DNA of 9,359 nt from PWND01 sp964601515 (GTDB taxonomy: Bacteria; Bacteroidota; Bacteroidia; Bacteroidales; UBA7960): NCBI GenBank assembly GCA_964601515.1, contig CAZRNU010000120.1, positions 1 to 9,359 on the forward strand, given 5' to 3'. Numbering within the stretch: the first letter of the stretch is position 1; each line of letters begins with the position of its first letter. This document shows, piece by piece, positions 1-7,597 of this stretch. The position numbers were made by a program, and so were the translations under genes. The notes below the pieces were generated by a model, which saw only the letters and a program-made list of their open reading frames with translations, did no database searches and had not been told where the DNA came from.

Positions 1-1614
1 CAGGATGATTTTTATGCCAATAAGATTGCATTTATTATAACATTAAATTTTCCATATTATTCGCTGGAAGAGAAAAATAAGTTTGGTGGAGGTTGGGATG
101 GTCGCCAGTGGGGATTTGCCAGACTGGGAGAAATGTTTACAGCAAGAGTGCCGGCTCAAATTCTGCAAAACTATAATGAAGTTTACTCTGCTTCAAGACT
201 TTACATTTCTGAATACAACATTTTTGCAGGAAAGCTAATTAATGATGAAGGTAAAACATTGTTTCCGGAAAACATGAAGCTACTTGCTCATTGGAACATA
301 AGGGATGAGATAAAATCTAATTACGGACAAGAAGGCGGATTAGAAAAACAAGAGATGCTTTATAATGTGATGTTGAGAATTATAAATCAGGACATTCCCA
401 AAGAGGTTATTAATAATAATGAATACTTGTGGAATCCCCTAAGCAATGAAGTATTCAAAGATGGAAATAAAATAGAATTCCATAAGGAAGGAGCTTTACG
501 TTACGAATATTTGCTCAACAACTTTAAAGCATTACAACAAATGGACCCATACTATAGCGATCTTGATACATATATCAAAAGAAGGTTCGATAGCAGTATG
601 GAAATTACGATAGAGGAAGATGAAGCATTGTTTAAAGAATATGCAGCATCACCACTTTTGAGAGAAGTCGGAAGTTTGATTAGCGAAAGAATGGGAAGAG
701 ATTTAAGACCATTCGATCTATGGTATGATGATTTTGTTGGAAGAGGCGGAATGTCTGAAGAGGCATTAAACCTTATTACAAAAGCAAAATATCCTGACGC
801 ATCAGCGATGGAAAAAGACTTACAAAGAATGTTACTGCATCTTGGTTTCGACAGTCAAAAAGCAGCATTTATTGCCGAAAGAGTTGAAGTAGATGCAGCA
901 AGAGGCAGCGGACATGCCTGGAGAGCGTCTATGCGCTCAATGCCATCTCACTTAAGAACACGAATAGGAACAGAAGGCATGGACTATAAAGGATACAATA
1001 TCGCTGTTCACGAATACGGACATAACGTAGAGCAAACGATTAGCATGCATATGGTTGATAATTATTTCATTGCAGGAACGCCAAATACTGCATTTACTGA
1101 AGCATTAGCTTTTATGTTTCAAAGAAGAGACCTTGATTTGCTTGGGTTTAAAGAAAAAGACAGCTCAAAAGAAAATTTTGAAGTTATTGATATCTTTTGG
1201 GATAATTATGAAATGATGGGGGTTTCTTTGGTTGATATGAAAGCGTGGCAATGGCTATATGAAAACCCAAATGCAACAGCAGAAGAACTGAAGCAGGCAG
1301 TTATAAGAATCGCAATAGAAATATGGAATGAGTATTATGCAGATGTTTTTGGCGAGAAAGATATTCCTTTACTTGCAGTTTACTCTCACATGATACAGTC
1401 GCCACTATATTTGATGAACTATCCTTATGGAAGGCTTATAATGTTTCAATTGGAAGATTACATTAAAGACAAAAAGTTTGCTGAAGAAGTTTTAAGGATA
1501 TTCTCAATTGGACGCTTAACTCCTCAACACTGGATGGAAAAAGCAGTAGGCAGTCAGATTAGCAACAAACCACTATTTGATGCTGTAGAAAAAGCTTTGA
1601 AAGAAATAAAATAG
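1..1614 (+). CDS. M3-like zinc metallopeptidase, 5'-truncated by window edge
   Basis: The reading frame is open from base 1, so the first in-frame ATG at 133 is internal and the gene begins outside the window; 537 codons are visible, ending in TAG. The protein carries a gluzincin zinc site: His-Glu-Tyr-Gly-His at visible residues 337-341 (bases 1009-1023), and a third probable ligand, Glu367, in the motif Phe-Thr-Glu-Ala-Leu. The 30-residue spacing is close to that of thimet-type M3 oligopeptidases. A Tyr/Gly-containing stretch further on (Asn-Tyr-Pro-Tyr-Gly-Arg, about residues 472-477) resembles the C-terminal substrate-side region of M3 enzymes. The expected role is hydrolysis of peptides. 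The N-terminus is missing, so a signal peptide or lipobox cannot be judged. The gene converges on the oligopeptidase B gene. M3 membership is a motif-based call; the exact subfamily is uncertain. Confidence 0.75.
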   Translation, partial: QDDFYANKIAFIITLNFPYYSLEEKNKFGGGWDGRQWGFARLGEMFTARVPAQILQNYNEVYSASRLYISEYNIFAGKLINDEGKTLFPENMKLLAHWNIRDEIKSNYGQEGGLEKQEMLYNVMLRIINQDIPKEVINNNEYLWNPLSNEVFKDGNKIEFHKEGALRYEYLLNNFKALQQMDPYYSDLDTYIKRRFDSSMEITIEEDEALFKEYAASPLLREVGSLISERMGRDLRPFDLWYDDFVGRGGMSEEALNLITKAKYPDASAMEKDLQRMLLHLGFDSQKAAFIAERVEVDAARGSGHAWRASMRSMPSHLRTRIGTEGMDYKGYNIAVHEYGHNVEQTISMHMVDNYFIAGTPNTAFTEALAFMFQRRDLDLLGFKEKDSSKENFEVIDIFWDNYEMMGVSLVDMKAWQWLYENPNATAEELKQAVIRIAIEIWNEYYADVFGEKDIPLLAVYSHMIQSPLYLMNYPYGRLIMFQLEDYIKDKKFAEEVLRIFSIGRLTPQHWMEKAVGSQISNKPLFDAVEKALKEIK

Positions 1615-1641
1615 GTTTGAAGTTTGGTATTATGCCTTAAT

Positions 1642-1683
1642 AAATCAAGTAGAGACGCGAAGCATCGCGTCTCTACTTGATTT
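1642..1683. terminator. Perfect 19-bp hairpin, probable bidirectional terminator or dispersed palindrome
   Basis: Arms 1642-1660 and 1665-1683 are perfectly complementary around the 4-base loop AGCA. The stem contains GTAGAGACGCGA and its complement and ends in A/T runs, giving TTTT after the stem on the plus strand and a U-rich end on the minus strand. It sits between the converging stop codons at 1614 and 1736, as expected for a terminator serving both genes. The core resembles a GTAGAGACGCG palindrome I recall as recurring in many genomes, so it may also be a dispersed repeat recruited as a terminator. Confidence 0.75.
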
Positions 1684-1735
1684 TGGCAAAGCGCCAATGT
1701 AATTAAATCCTTAATTTTATGAATCAAAAATCCTA

Positions 1736-3847
1736 TTAATCTAGCAGTTCTAACATAAAAGCATACTGAAGTGCAATTTCATTAAGTCTTCTGAAACGAC
1801 CGGATGCTCCACCATGGCCGGCTTCCATGTTTGTCGTTAATAACAATTTTGTATCAGCAGTATTGTATTCCCTTAATTTGGCAATCCACTTGGTTGGTTC
1901 GAAATACTGAACCTGACTGTCGTGCAAACCTGATGTTATAAGAATATTTGGATAGTTTTGTTTGGTTATATTATCGTAAGGTGAGTATGACAACATATAA
2001 TCGTAGAATTCTTTAATATCAGGATTGCCCCATTCGGTATATTCGGCAGTTGTAAGAGGAATAGTTTCATCCATCATGGTAGTTACAACATCTACAAAAG
2101 GCACGGCAGCAATTATTCCCTTAAACAATTCAGGAGCCATGTTTGCAACCGCTCCGACCAGCAATCCACCTGCAGATCCGCCCTGAGCAAAAAGCTTGTC
2201 CGGGTTAGTGTATTTTTCGTCAATTAAATACTTAGCAAGATCAATAAAGTCATAAAACGAGTTCTTTTTATTGAGCAATCGTCCGGCTTCATACCAATTA
2301 CGCCCCAGCTCTTGTCCTCCCCTCACATGAGCCATTGCAACAACAAAGCCTCTGTCGAGCAGACTAATCCAATTTGAGTTGAATCTTGGTTCAACACTTA
2401 ATCCATAAGATCCATATCCATATAATAATGCCGGATTGCTTCCATCCAAAGAAATTCCTTTTTTGTAAACCAGAGTAAGAGGAACTTTTTCCCCATCACG
2501 AACAGTAACAAATACTCTTTTAGTTTCATAATTATCAGCATCAAAACCACCCAATACTTCTGTTTTCTTCACCATATTTGTTTGTCTTTTCAACATATCA
2601 TAGTCGAAAATAGTTCCCGGGGTAGTAAGTGAAGTGTAATAATAGCGTAAAACATTCGCACTTATATCAGCGTTTACATTAATTGCCACAGAATAAGCCT
2701 CTTCGTTGAAATTGAGATAATAATCTTCTTTCATTATAAAGTCTATAATTCTCAAGCCTCTCAATGCATTGCTTCTTTCTTGTAAAACAAGATAACTCTC
2801 AAACACTTCCATTCCTTCAAGAAAAACATCTTCTCTGTGAGGGATAACTTCCTGCCAAAATTTTCTGTCAGTTTTGCCGGCAGTTGTTTCCATCAACCTA
2901 TAATTCAGTGCTTTGTAATTTGTAAGAACATAAAACATCCCATTTAGGTGTTCAATTTCATAAGCAAATTCTTTCTCACGTGGAGAAAAAACTTTAAATT
3001 CTCCCTCCGGATTGTCGGCTTTAAGAATTAATATTTCATTACTGAGGGTAGCACTTGTTTCGATTTTGATATACTTATCATCTTTTGTACGGCTAACTCC
3101 CATGTAGTAATAAGTTTCATCTTTTTCATAATAAACTACAATCGGAGCATCACCCTTAATTGTATTATACCTTTTAATCCTATCATATCTTAATGTAACA
3201 GGATCTATAGAGTTAAAAAATACTGTAGCATTGTCAGCAGCCCAAATAACATCACCACCAACTTGAGAAATGCCTGTAGGCTTGACTTGCAAAGATTCCA
3301 GATCTTTTATTTTAATAGTGTATTGCCTTCTTCCTAGAGTGTCTATTGTAAAAGCGATCTTTGAATTATCAGGCGAAATATCATAATCTCCGACACTGAA
3401 AAACGGGTATCCCTTGGCCATTTCAGGAACGTTAAGAATTATTTCCTCAGCTGCTTCGAGATTATCTTTTTTTCTGCAATATATTGGATATTCTCCGCCT
3501 TTTTCAAACCTTGTATAATAGAAATATCCATTTTTAAAATAAGGAGCCGATTCATCTTCCTGCTTAATCCTGCCTTCCATTTCCTTGTATAGCATTTCTC
3601 TGAGCGATTTGCTACCAGCCATCATTTGCGACACATATTCATTTTCGGAATTTAGATATTCTATCACTTTGGGATTATTTCTGTCATTCATCCAGTAATA
3701 GAAATCTATTCGGGTATCTCCATGTAAAACAAGCGGAGTTTCTATTTTTTCAGCAACAGGCGGCTTAATTTCAGGCCAGCCATTATCGACGTTTGAACAT
3801 GAAAAGGCCACTAAAGCCAACAATAAAATGAATATTGCTCGTTTCAT
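1736..3847 (-). CDS. Oligopeptidase B-like S9A serine peptidase, lipoprotein
   Basis: This 703-residue protein is close to the usual length of prolyl oligopeptidase/oligopeptidase B enzymes. The order is a lipoprotein signal (residues 1-17, Ala-Phe-Ser-Cys17), an N-terminal region with the family motif Tyr-Tyr-Trp-Met-Asn-Asp, a probable beta-propeller, and a C-terminal alpha/beta hydrolase domain. The catalytic triad is visible as Ser558 (Gly-Gly-Ser-Ala-Gly-Gly), Asp643 (Gly-Leu-His-Asp-Ser) and His678 (Ala-Gly-His-Gly-Gly). The spacings of 85 and 35 residues equal those of E. coli oligopeptidase B. Known family activity is cleavage of short peptides after Arg/Lys. Glu602, matching the P1 residue Glu576 of Salmonella OpdB, is present; its partner is Thr604, and the P2 dyad reads Glu486/Arg488. 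Classical oligopeptidase B is cytosolic, whereas the lipobox here predicts envelope anchoring. It is the last gene of a four-gene same-strand run, 44 bases after the methyltransferase, with a possible promoter of its own. Confidence 0.9.
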   Translation of the reverse strand: MKRAIFILLLALVAFSCSNVDNGWPEIKPPVAEKIETPLVLHGDTRIDFYYWMNDRNNPKVIEYLNSENEYVSQMMAGSKSLREMLYKEMEGRIKQEDESAPYFKNGYFYYTRFEKGGEYPIYCRKKDNLEAAEEIILNVPEMAKGYPFFSVGDYDISPDNSKIAFTIDTLGRRQYTIKIKDLESLQVKPTGISQVGGDVIWAADNATVFFNSIDPVTLRYDRIKRYNTIKGDAPIVVYYEKDETYYYMGVSRTKDDKYIKIETSATLSNEILILKADNPEGEFKVFSPREKEFAYEIEHLNGMFYVLTNYKALNYRLMETTAGKTDRKFWQEVIPHREDVFLEGMEVFESYLVLQERSNALRGLRIIDFIMKEDYYLNFNEEAYSVAINVNADISANVLRYYYTSLTTPGTIFDYDMLKRQTNMVKKTEVLGGFDADNYETKRVFVTVRDGEKVPLTLVYKKGISLDGSNPALLYGYGSYGLSVEPRFNSNWISLLDRGFVVAMAHVRGGQELGRNWYEAGRLLNKKNSFYDFIDLAKYLIDEKYTNPDKLFAQGGSAGGLLVGAVANMAPELFKGIIAAVPFVDVVTTMMDETIPLTTAEYTEWGNPDIKEFYDYMLSYSPYDNITKQNYPNILITSGLHDSQVQYFEPTKWIAKLREYNTADTKLLLTTNMEAGHGGASGRFRRLNEIALQYAFMLELLD

Positions 3848-3869
3848 AATTTGTGGGATTAATTTATTA

Positions 3870-3877
3870 CAAATGTA
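3870..3877 (-). promoter_or_regulatory. Possible -7 box (TACATTTG) for the S9A peptidase gene
   Basis: Read on the minus strand, TACATTTG fits the Bacteroidota TAnnTTTG box and lies about 22 bases before the ATG at 3847. A TTG further upstream is 22 bases away, slightly longer than the usual 19-20, so the -33 element is weak. No Shine-Dalgarno is visible. The gene may therefore be transcribed both from here and by readthrough. Confidence 0.4.
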
Positions 3878-3891
3878 AAGTTATAATAGAA

Positions 3892-4719
3892 TTATTTTTC
3901 AATTATAACAACATCCTGAAAACTAATTTTATCAGACACTTTGCCACTTGCCCAATAACCATATATAATTTTATTAAGCGTGAGAGAATTTTGAGCTATT
4001 AGTTTATCAACAATAAACTCTTCTTTAAACGCAACATTTGCAGATTGAACTTTCTCATCCATAAGATAATAATTGCCAAAAGATATATCAAATCTAAATT
4101 TATTGCTTTTGGATAGCGATAAACTATTGTTGTTTATAACAAAGAAAGTAGCAAGACATTTTCCACCCTTCTTAAGCACCCTATGAATCTCTTTCATATA
4201 ATTATCTACCTCATCAGGCAGCATATGAGTAAAAACTGAAACCAGAAAAACCAAATCAAATTCTTCATCATTATAAGGAAATACAAACTTCTCAGCATTT
4301 TCTCCTTTAGAAGTATAGAGGTCGTTATAAAGATTTACTTTTTGAAAGTTAAAATTAGGAAACTGTTTAGAAATATTTTTCTTGCACCAGTTAACTCCGG
4401 AATCAACCAGGTCAAAACCTTCGTAACTACCATCAGGCAGAAGGTAAGAAGTAAGCGGTCGGGCTATTCTACCAATACCACTCCCGATATCGAGAACTTT
4501 ATTATTCGGCAATAAATTGCAGTGCTCAATAAAAAATTTCAGAAACAAATTGCCGGTTTTTACATAATCACCTGAGCCCGTATAAATCATACCTCTAGGA
4601 GGCACAAGGTTTTCTTTTTTCCCTGTAATTGAATTATAAAAATCAGCAGGAAAGAACACCATACGTCTTACAAAAAGCCTAAAAGACGGAGGAAGCAAAT
4701 AATATAAACGCCTAATCAT
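3892..4719 (-). CDS. Class I SAM-dependent methyltransferase, substrate unknown
   Basis: This 275-residue protein has a Rossmann-type methyltransferase core. Motif I is Val-Leu-Asp-Ile-Gly-Ser-Gly-Ile-Gly-Arg (residues 75-84), which binds SAM. An acidic strand end follows at Glu100/Asp103. The post-motif segment Phe-Asp-Leu-Val-Phe-Leu-Val-Ser-Val-Phe-Thr-His-Met-Leu (154-167) and the Glu-Ile-His-Arg-Val-Leu-Lys-Lys-Gly-Gly stretch (177-186) are typical of methyltransferase family 11/25 proteins. The N-terminal 35 residues are basic and hydrophobic, suggesting a membrane-peripheral or simply family-specific cap; there is no signal peptide. It starts 11 bases after the stop of the deiminase-like gene, so co-transcription is likely. 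The acceptor (small molecule, glycan, lipid or protein) cannot be read from the sequence. Confidence 0.85.
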   Translation of the reverse strand: MIRRLYYLLPPSFRLFVRRMVFFPADFYNSITGKKENLVPPRGMIYTGSGDYVKTGNLFLKFFIEHCNLLPNNKVLDIGSGIGRIARPLTSYLLPDGSYEGFDLVDSGVNWCKKNISKQFPNFNFQKVNLYNDLYTSKGENAEKFVFPYNDEEFDLVFLVSVFTHMLPDEVDNYMKEIHRVLKKGGKCLATFFVINNNSLSLSKSNKFRFDISFGNYYLMDEKVQSANVAFKEEFIVDKLIAQNSLTLNKIIYGYWASGKVSDKISFQDVVIIEK

Positions 4720-4730
4720 TATTTTACCTA

Positions 4731-6449
4731 TCAGTACTTAATAAACTTTTTAACCTCAATCAGATTCTTATTTTGAATTTTCACAAAATACAATCCTTCA
4801 GAAAAATGCGATATATTAATTGATTTAAGAATATCAATATTGTTATTGTCTAACTTATCATTAAAAATAACCTGACCTTGAATATTTGTAATAAAAATTT
4901 CTCCCCCTGCAAATTCGCCGGATGCTGAAACATTTATAAAATCATTTGAAGGATTTGGATAAATAACAAAAGTGGGTATAATATTAGATTCAACCGAAGT
5001 ATTATCAACAAGTTTCACTTCAAAAGAATAATAACCTTGAGGAGCAACATAAGGTTTATTAATTGTTTTAGAGTTACCATTTGTAGCAGATATATAGTAG
5101 TGAACCATCATACCTTCTACGAGTTCAACATCATCAATAACAACGCTATAAGTATCACCTTCGAGATTCATGTCAACACTACCAAAACTTTTTGCATCGT
5201 CAATAGAATAAAAAAGTTTTACTGATGTAACTCCGGAAGGACTGGTAACTTTGGTGTCGAAAGCAATTTCATTTTCTTCCAGAAGAACAAATCTTTTTCT
5301 TGCATGAGAAATGTGGATTGGATCGCTAGCGGCTATTTCTCTAGAAATGCAATGAATTGCTCCTGCATAAGGAATTACAGCAGTCATATCAATGCCCATA
5401 ACTTCATATCCCGGCATTGCATCACGATAAGTCTGAAGAGCTGTTTCATCAAGATTATGATTATACTGAGGGACTAAGACAATGTCGTTTATAATTATAG
5501 CATTAGTATATGTTCTGTAGTCAGAATTAGGCGGATATTGCCCATTAGAATTAGGCGCCATTGGGACTCTGACAACTTCATAATTTCTTCCGAAGCATGT
5601 TTGATAATTATCAAGCAAATAGTTTAAATTATTTTCGATATAAGGACCATCAGATACACCGGTTGGAAACTTTGCAACAAGTAAAGTTTCTTCATCCAGA
5701 AGTTTCATATGCATATCTATATGACTGATAATATCATAAGGGAGCTCATCCATTTTAATATATCTGTTGATGCCCATATACTGGTATTTTAACTGGTCTA
5801 TTTGAGACGCACTATACGAAGGATTTTCAGTTTGAATAAGCTTTGAAGAAAAGCCAGTGCCATGACCATCGGTAAAAAAGTTGCCACCTGTTGCAATTAG
5901 TTGTCCGCTTGTGCCGCTAAGTTCAAAGTAAGGGGCACCAAGATAATTCGCAATATAGGCAGGAATTTGATTATCATCAGGGCGAGAAGGTCTATTGTAG
6001 AGCCAATCAACAATACCCAAAGACCCATCCTGCAGATAAATACTTTGAGGGCCATAATCTCTTACCCAAACAGAATTAAAAGGAGGTTGCAACATAACTA
6101 TATTTGTCATGTTTACGCCTCCATTTGATAAATATGTTTGCACGCTGCTTGGATTACTTGTTAAGATATACACTGTTGTTGTTTCTTTTGCTCTTTTTAC
6201 AATTTCACGCAATTGTGATTCAAAAGAAGCCCAGGTAACGATAACCCCTTGAGCTTCTTCCCATTCTGCAGGAGTTCTTGGAATATCTGCAGGAGGAACT
6301 ATTGACTTAGAAACAGGAGGATTATTTATAAAATCATGATAGATTTCTTTTTCTTGTTCTGTTAAACCTTTCGGTAAAGGTTGTTGCGCGTATAAAAAGT
6401 TAATTGTCAAAACTAATAAAAACAATTTTAAAGCAAATAATTTTTTCAT
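4731..6449 (-). CDS. Secreted PPAD-like arginine/peptidylarginine deiminase with T9SS sorting domain
   Basis: This 572-residue protein has the architecture known for P. gingivalis PPAD: a signal peptide (1-21, cleavage predicted after Leu-Tyr-Ala), a short proregion (about 22-60), a catalytic fold of the agmatine deiminase/PAD_porph family (about 60-375), an Ig-like segment (about 380-480), and a C-terminal type A T9SS sorting domain (about 493-572, beginning Tyr-Pro-Asn-Pro-Ser). Likely catalytic residues are Asp131 (Val-Arg-Asp-Tyr-Gly-Pro), His243 and Asp245 (Ser-His-Ile-Asp), Asn316, and nucleophile Cys367 (Ala-Ile-His-Cys-Ile-Ser). These match PPAD Asp130, His236, Asp238, Asn297 and Cys351 in order and similar spacing. 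The reaction would convert a guanidinium to citrulline/carbamoyl plus ammonia. Secretion argues for peptide or protein arginine over cytosolic agmatine, but free agmatine remains possible. The gene lies 26 bases after acylphosphatase and 11 before the methyltransferase. Confidence 0.88.
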   Translation of the reverse strand: MKKLFALKLFLLVLTINFLYAQQPLPKGLTEQEKEIYHDFINNPPVSKSIVPPADIPRTPAEWEEAQGVIVTWASFESQLREIVKRAKETTTVYILTSNPSSVQTYLSNGGVNMTNIVMLQPPFNSVWVRDYGPQSIYLQDGSLGIVDWLYNRPSRPDDNQIPAYIANYLGAPYFELSGTSGQLIATGGNFFTDGHGTGFSSKLIQTENPSYSASQIDQLKYQYMGINRYIKMDELPYDIISHIDMHMKLLDEETLLVAKFPTGVSDGPYIENNLNYLLDNYQTCFGRNYEVVRVPMAPNSNGQYPPNSDYRTYTNAIIINDIVLVPQYNHNLDETALQTYRDAMPGYEVMGIDMTAVIPYAGAIHCISREIAASDPIHISHARKRFVLLEENEIAFDTKVTSPSGVTSVKLFYSIDDAKSFGSVDMNLEGDTYSVVIDDVELVEGMMVHYYISATNGNSKTINKPYVAPQGYYSFEVKLVDNTSVESNIIPTFVIYPNPSNDFINVSASGEFAGGEIFITNIQGQVIFNDKLDNNNIDILKSINISHFSEGLYFVKIQNKNLIEVKKFIKY

Positions 6450-6475
6450 TTCAATTTAGATTTGGTTAATTTCAA

Positions 6476-6751
6476 TTAGTATTTTATTTCAAAATTATCA
6501 TACTCAACAATAGGAGTTTTAGTGATAATTACTTTTTCAACCCTGGACCAATCCGGTCCTTTTTTACAATAATCAATTAGAGTATCTAGTTCTTTTTCGT
6601 TACCTGTAGCTTCAACATATACCGAACCATCAGGAAGGTTTTTCACAAAGCCGTTAATATTTAGCGATTTAGCATTATCTTTTACAAAATATCTGAATCC
6701 GACCCTCTGAACTTTTCCAAAAATCGTAATTGAGACAGATTTTTTGCTCAT
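6476..6751 (-). CDS. acyP: Acylphosphatase
   Basis: This 91-residue protein has the standard length and ferredoxin-like fold signature of acylphosphatase, which hydrolyses carboxyl-phosphate bonds (acetyl phosphate, 1,3-bisphosphoglycerate and similar) in the cytosol. Motif 1 is Gly-Lys-Val-Gln-Arg-Val-Gly-Phe-Arg (12-20), with catalytic Arg20; motif 2 is Gly-Phe-Val-Lys-Asn-Leu-Pro-Asp-Gly-Ser-Val (34-44), with catalytic Asn38. The usual Gly before Val-Gly-Phe-Arg is Arg16 here, in the phosphate loop; the catalytic pair is intact. It is the first gene of the minus-strand cluster and has a plausible promoter upstream. No functional link to the secreted deiminase behind it is evident. Confidence 0.95.
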   Translation of the reverse strand: MSKKSVSITIFGKVQRVGFRYFVKDNAKSLNINGFVKNLPDGSVYVEATGNEKELDTLIDYCKKGPDWSRVEKVIITKTPIVEYDNFEIKY

Positions 6752-6770
6752 ATTTATTTTATAACTAAGA

Positions 6771-6802
6771 TAAAAGTAAAGTCAATTTAATTTATAGCAA
6801 AA
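6771..6802 (-). promoter_or_regulatory. Probable Bacteroidota promoter for acyP cluster
   Basis: On the minus strand, TTTTG (6802-6798) is followed after 19 bases by TACTTTTA (6778-6771), one base off the TAnnTTTG consensus, about 20 bases before the acyP ATG. The spacing agrees with the known TTTG-N19-20-TAnnTTTG layout. It could drive acyP, the deiminase-like gene and the methyltransferase together. Confidence 0.45.
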
Positions 6803-6853
6803 GAAAGCAAAATGACTTTATGTAAATACTAATAAATCAAAAAAATAGAGTAT

Positions 6854-7372
6854 TTAACAACTTTTGAGAGTTATCCTGGTGTTCTTATTCAATATCATTT
6901 CAAAAAGCTTTACTGTTGCAAGGCAATCTCCAGCAGCCCTATGCCTGTCGTTTATGGAAATATTAAGATTTTCACATAAACGACCTAAGCTATAAGATTC
7001 AAGCCCCGGAAATGCCTTACGACTCAGCTGCACTGTGCATAACTTTTCCCTTTGGTATTCATATCCAAGTCTTCTGTACTCTTGAGCAATAAATCCATAA
7101 TCGAAAGTAACATTATGAGCCACAAAAACTCTACCTTCAGTTATTTCTACTAAATCCTTTGCAACCTCATAAAATTTCGGGGCATACCTTACCATTTCAT
7201 CGGTTATGCCGGTCATCTTAGTTATAAAAGGCGGAATGTTTCTTTCAGGGTTTATGAGAGTCTGATAGCTATCAACAACCTGAAGCCCGTCGTGAATAAA
7301 AACTGCTATTTCAGTAATTTTATCTCTTCTTGGGTTTCCTCCGGTGGTTTCAATGTCAATAATGGCAAACAT
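6854..7372 (-). CDS. DEDDh 3'-5' exonuclease (DnaQ/epsilon-like), short form
   Basis: This protein has 172 residues from the ATG at 7372. It is an exonuclease of the DnaQ/RNase T superfamily. Exo I is Ile-Asp-Ile-Glu-Thr-Thr-Gly (Asp6, Glu8), Exo II is His-Asn-Val-Thr-Phe-Asp (Asp91), and Exo III is Arg-His-Arg-Ala-Ala-Gly-Asp (His144, Asp149), so all five DEDDh residues are present. These enzymes remove nucleotides from 3' ends with two metal ions, for proofreading or DNA/RNA trimming. An in-frame TTG 42 bases upstream (7414) is rejected because it lies inside the probable -7 box, and because Met-Phe-Ala-Ile-Ile-Asp is the normal family start. Many Bacteroidota homologues that I recall continue into a GIY-YIG nuclease domain; this one ends soon after Exo III, and I see no remnant downstream. 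It may proofread DNA or act in repair; the partner is unknown. Confidence 0.9.
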   Translation of the reverse strand: MFAIIDIETTGGNPRRDKITEIAVFIHDGLQVVDSYQTLINPERNIPPFITKMTGITDEMVRYAPKFYEVAKDLVEITEGRVFVAHNVTFDYGFIAQEYRRLGYEYQREKLCTVQLSRKAFPGLESYSLGRLCENLNISINDRHRAAGDCLATVKLFEMILNKNTRITLKSC

Positions 7373-7411
7373 CAGGTAATAGTAACAATTTTGTATTAAT
7401 ATATTAGATTG

Positions 7412-7419
7412 CAAAGATA
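7412..7419 (-). promoter_or_regulatory. -7 box (TATCTTTG) of the exonuclease gene
   Basis: Read on the minus strand, TATCTTTG matches TAnnTTTG exactly, about 40 bases before the ATG at 7372. No clear TTTG is seen 19-20 bases upstream, where the sequence is T-rich, so only the -7 half is supported. It fixes the start choice for the exonuclease. Confidence 0.5.
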
Positions 7420-7453
7420 AGAAGTTTGAAAAGAAAAATGTGAAATATTGTTA

Positions 7454-7515
7454 GTTACAGGAAATGGTTACAGGAAAGTTACAGGAAAAGGTGACAGAAA
7501 AGGTGACAGGGAAAG
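7454..7515. repeat. Tandem GTTACAGGAAA-type repeats, tract 1
   Basis: Five adjoining units of 11-13 bases start with GTTACAG or GTGACAG and end with a run of A plus G (7454-7466, 7467-7477, 7478-7490, 7491-7502, 7503-7515). Related tracts recur directly after each of the two large repeat copies (7948-7992 and 8420-8448), so this motif brackets both units. Confidence 0.8.
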
Positions 7516-7597
7516 TTGGCAGTCGGCATTCGGCAGGAAAATGTGCCACTTATCAATCCTTTCAATCTATACAATCCATACAATCCTTTCAATCCAC

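Noticed and set aside
133..135. ATG as the true start of the metallopeptidase
   Set aside because: The frame is open to base 1 with protein-like sequence (Gly-Gly-Gly-Trp-Asp-Gly and so on), so the ATG is internal.
5037..6128. Two plus-strand open frames of 62 and 75 codons opposite the deiminase gene
   Set aside because: They are antisense to a well-supported gene and have no recognisable protein features.
4731..6449. Ordinary cytosolic agmatine deiminase (aguA)
   Set aside because: The signal peptide, Ig-like segment and T9SS sorting domain do not fit a cytosolic polyamine enzyme, and the Cys motif reads Gly-Ala-Ile-His-Cys-Ile-Ser rather than the Gly-rich agmatine deiminase form; agmatine as substrate is not excluded.
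7373..7414. TTG start giving the exonuclease 14 extra residues
   Set aside because: The TTG lies inside the TATCTTTG -7 box, and the added residues do not look like family sequence; the ATG at 7372 gives the normal start.
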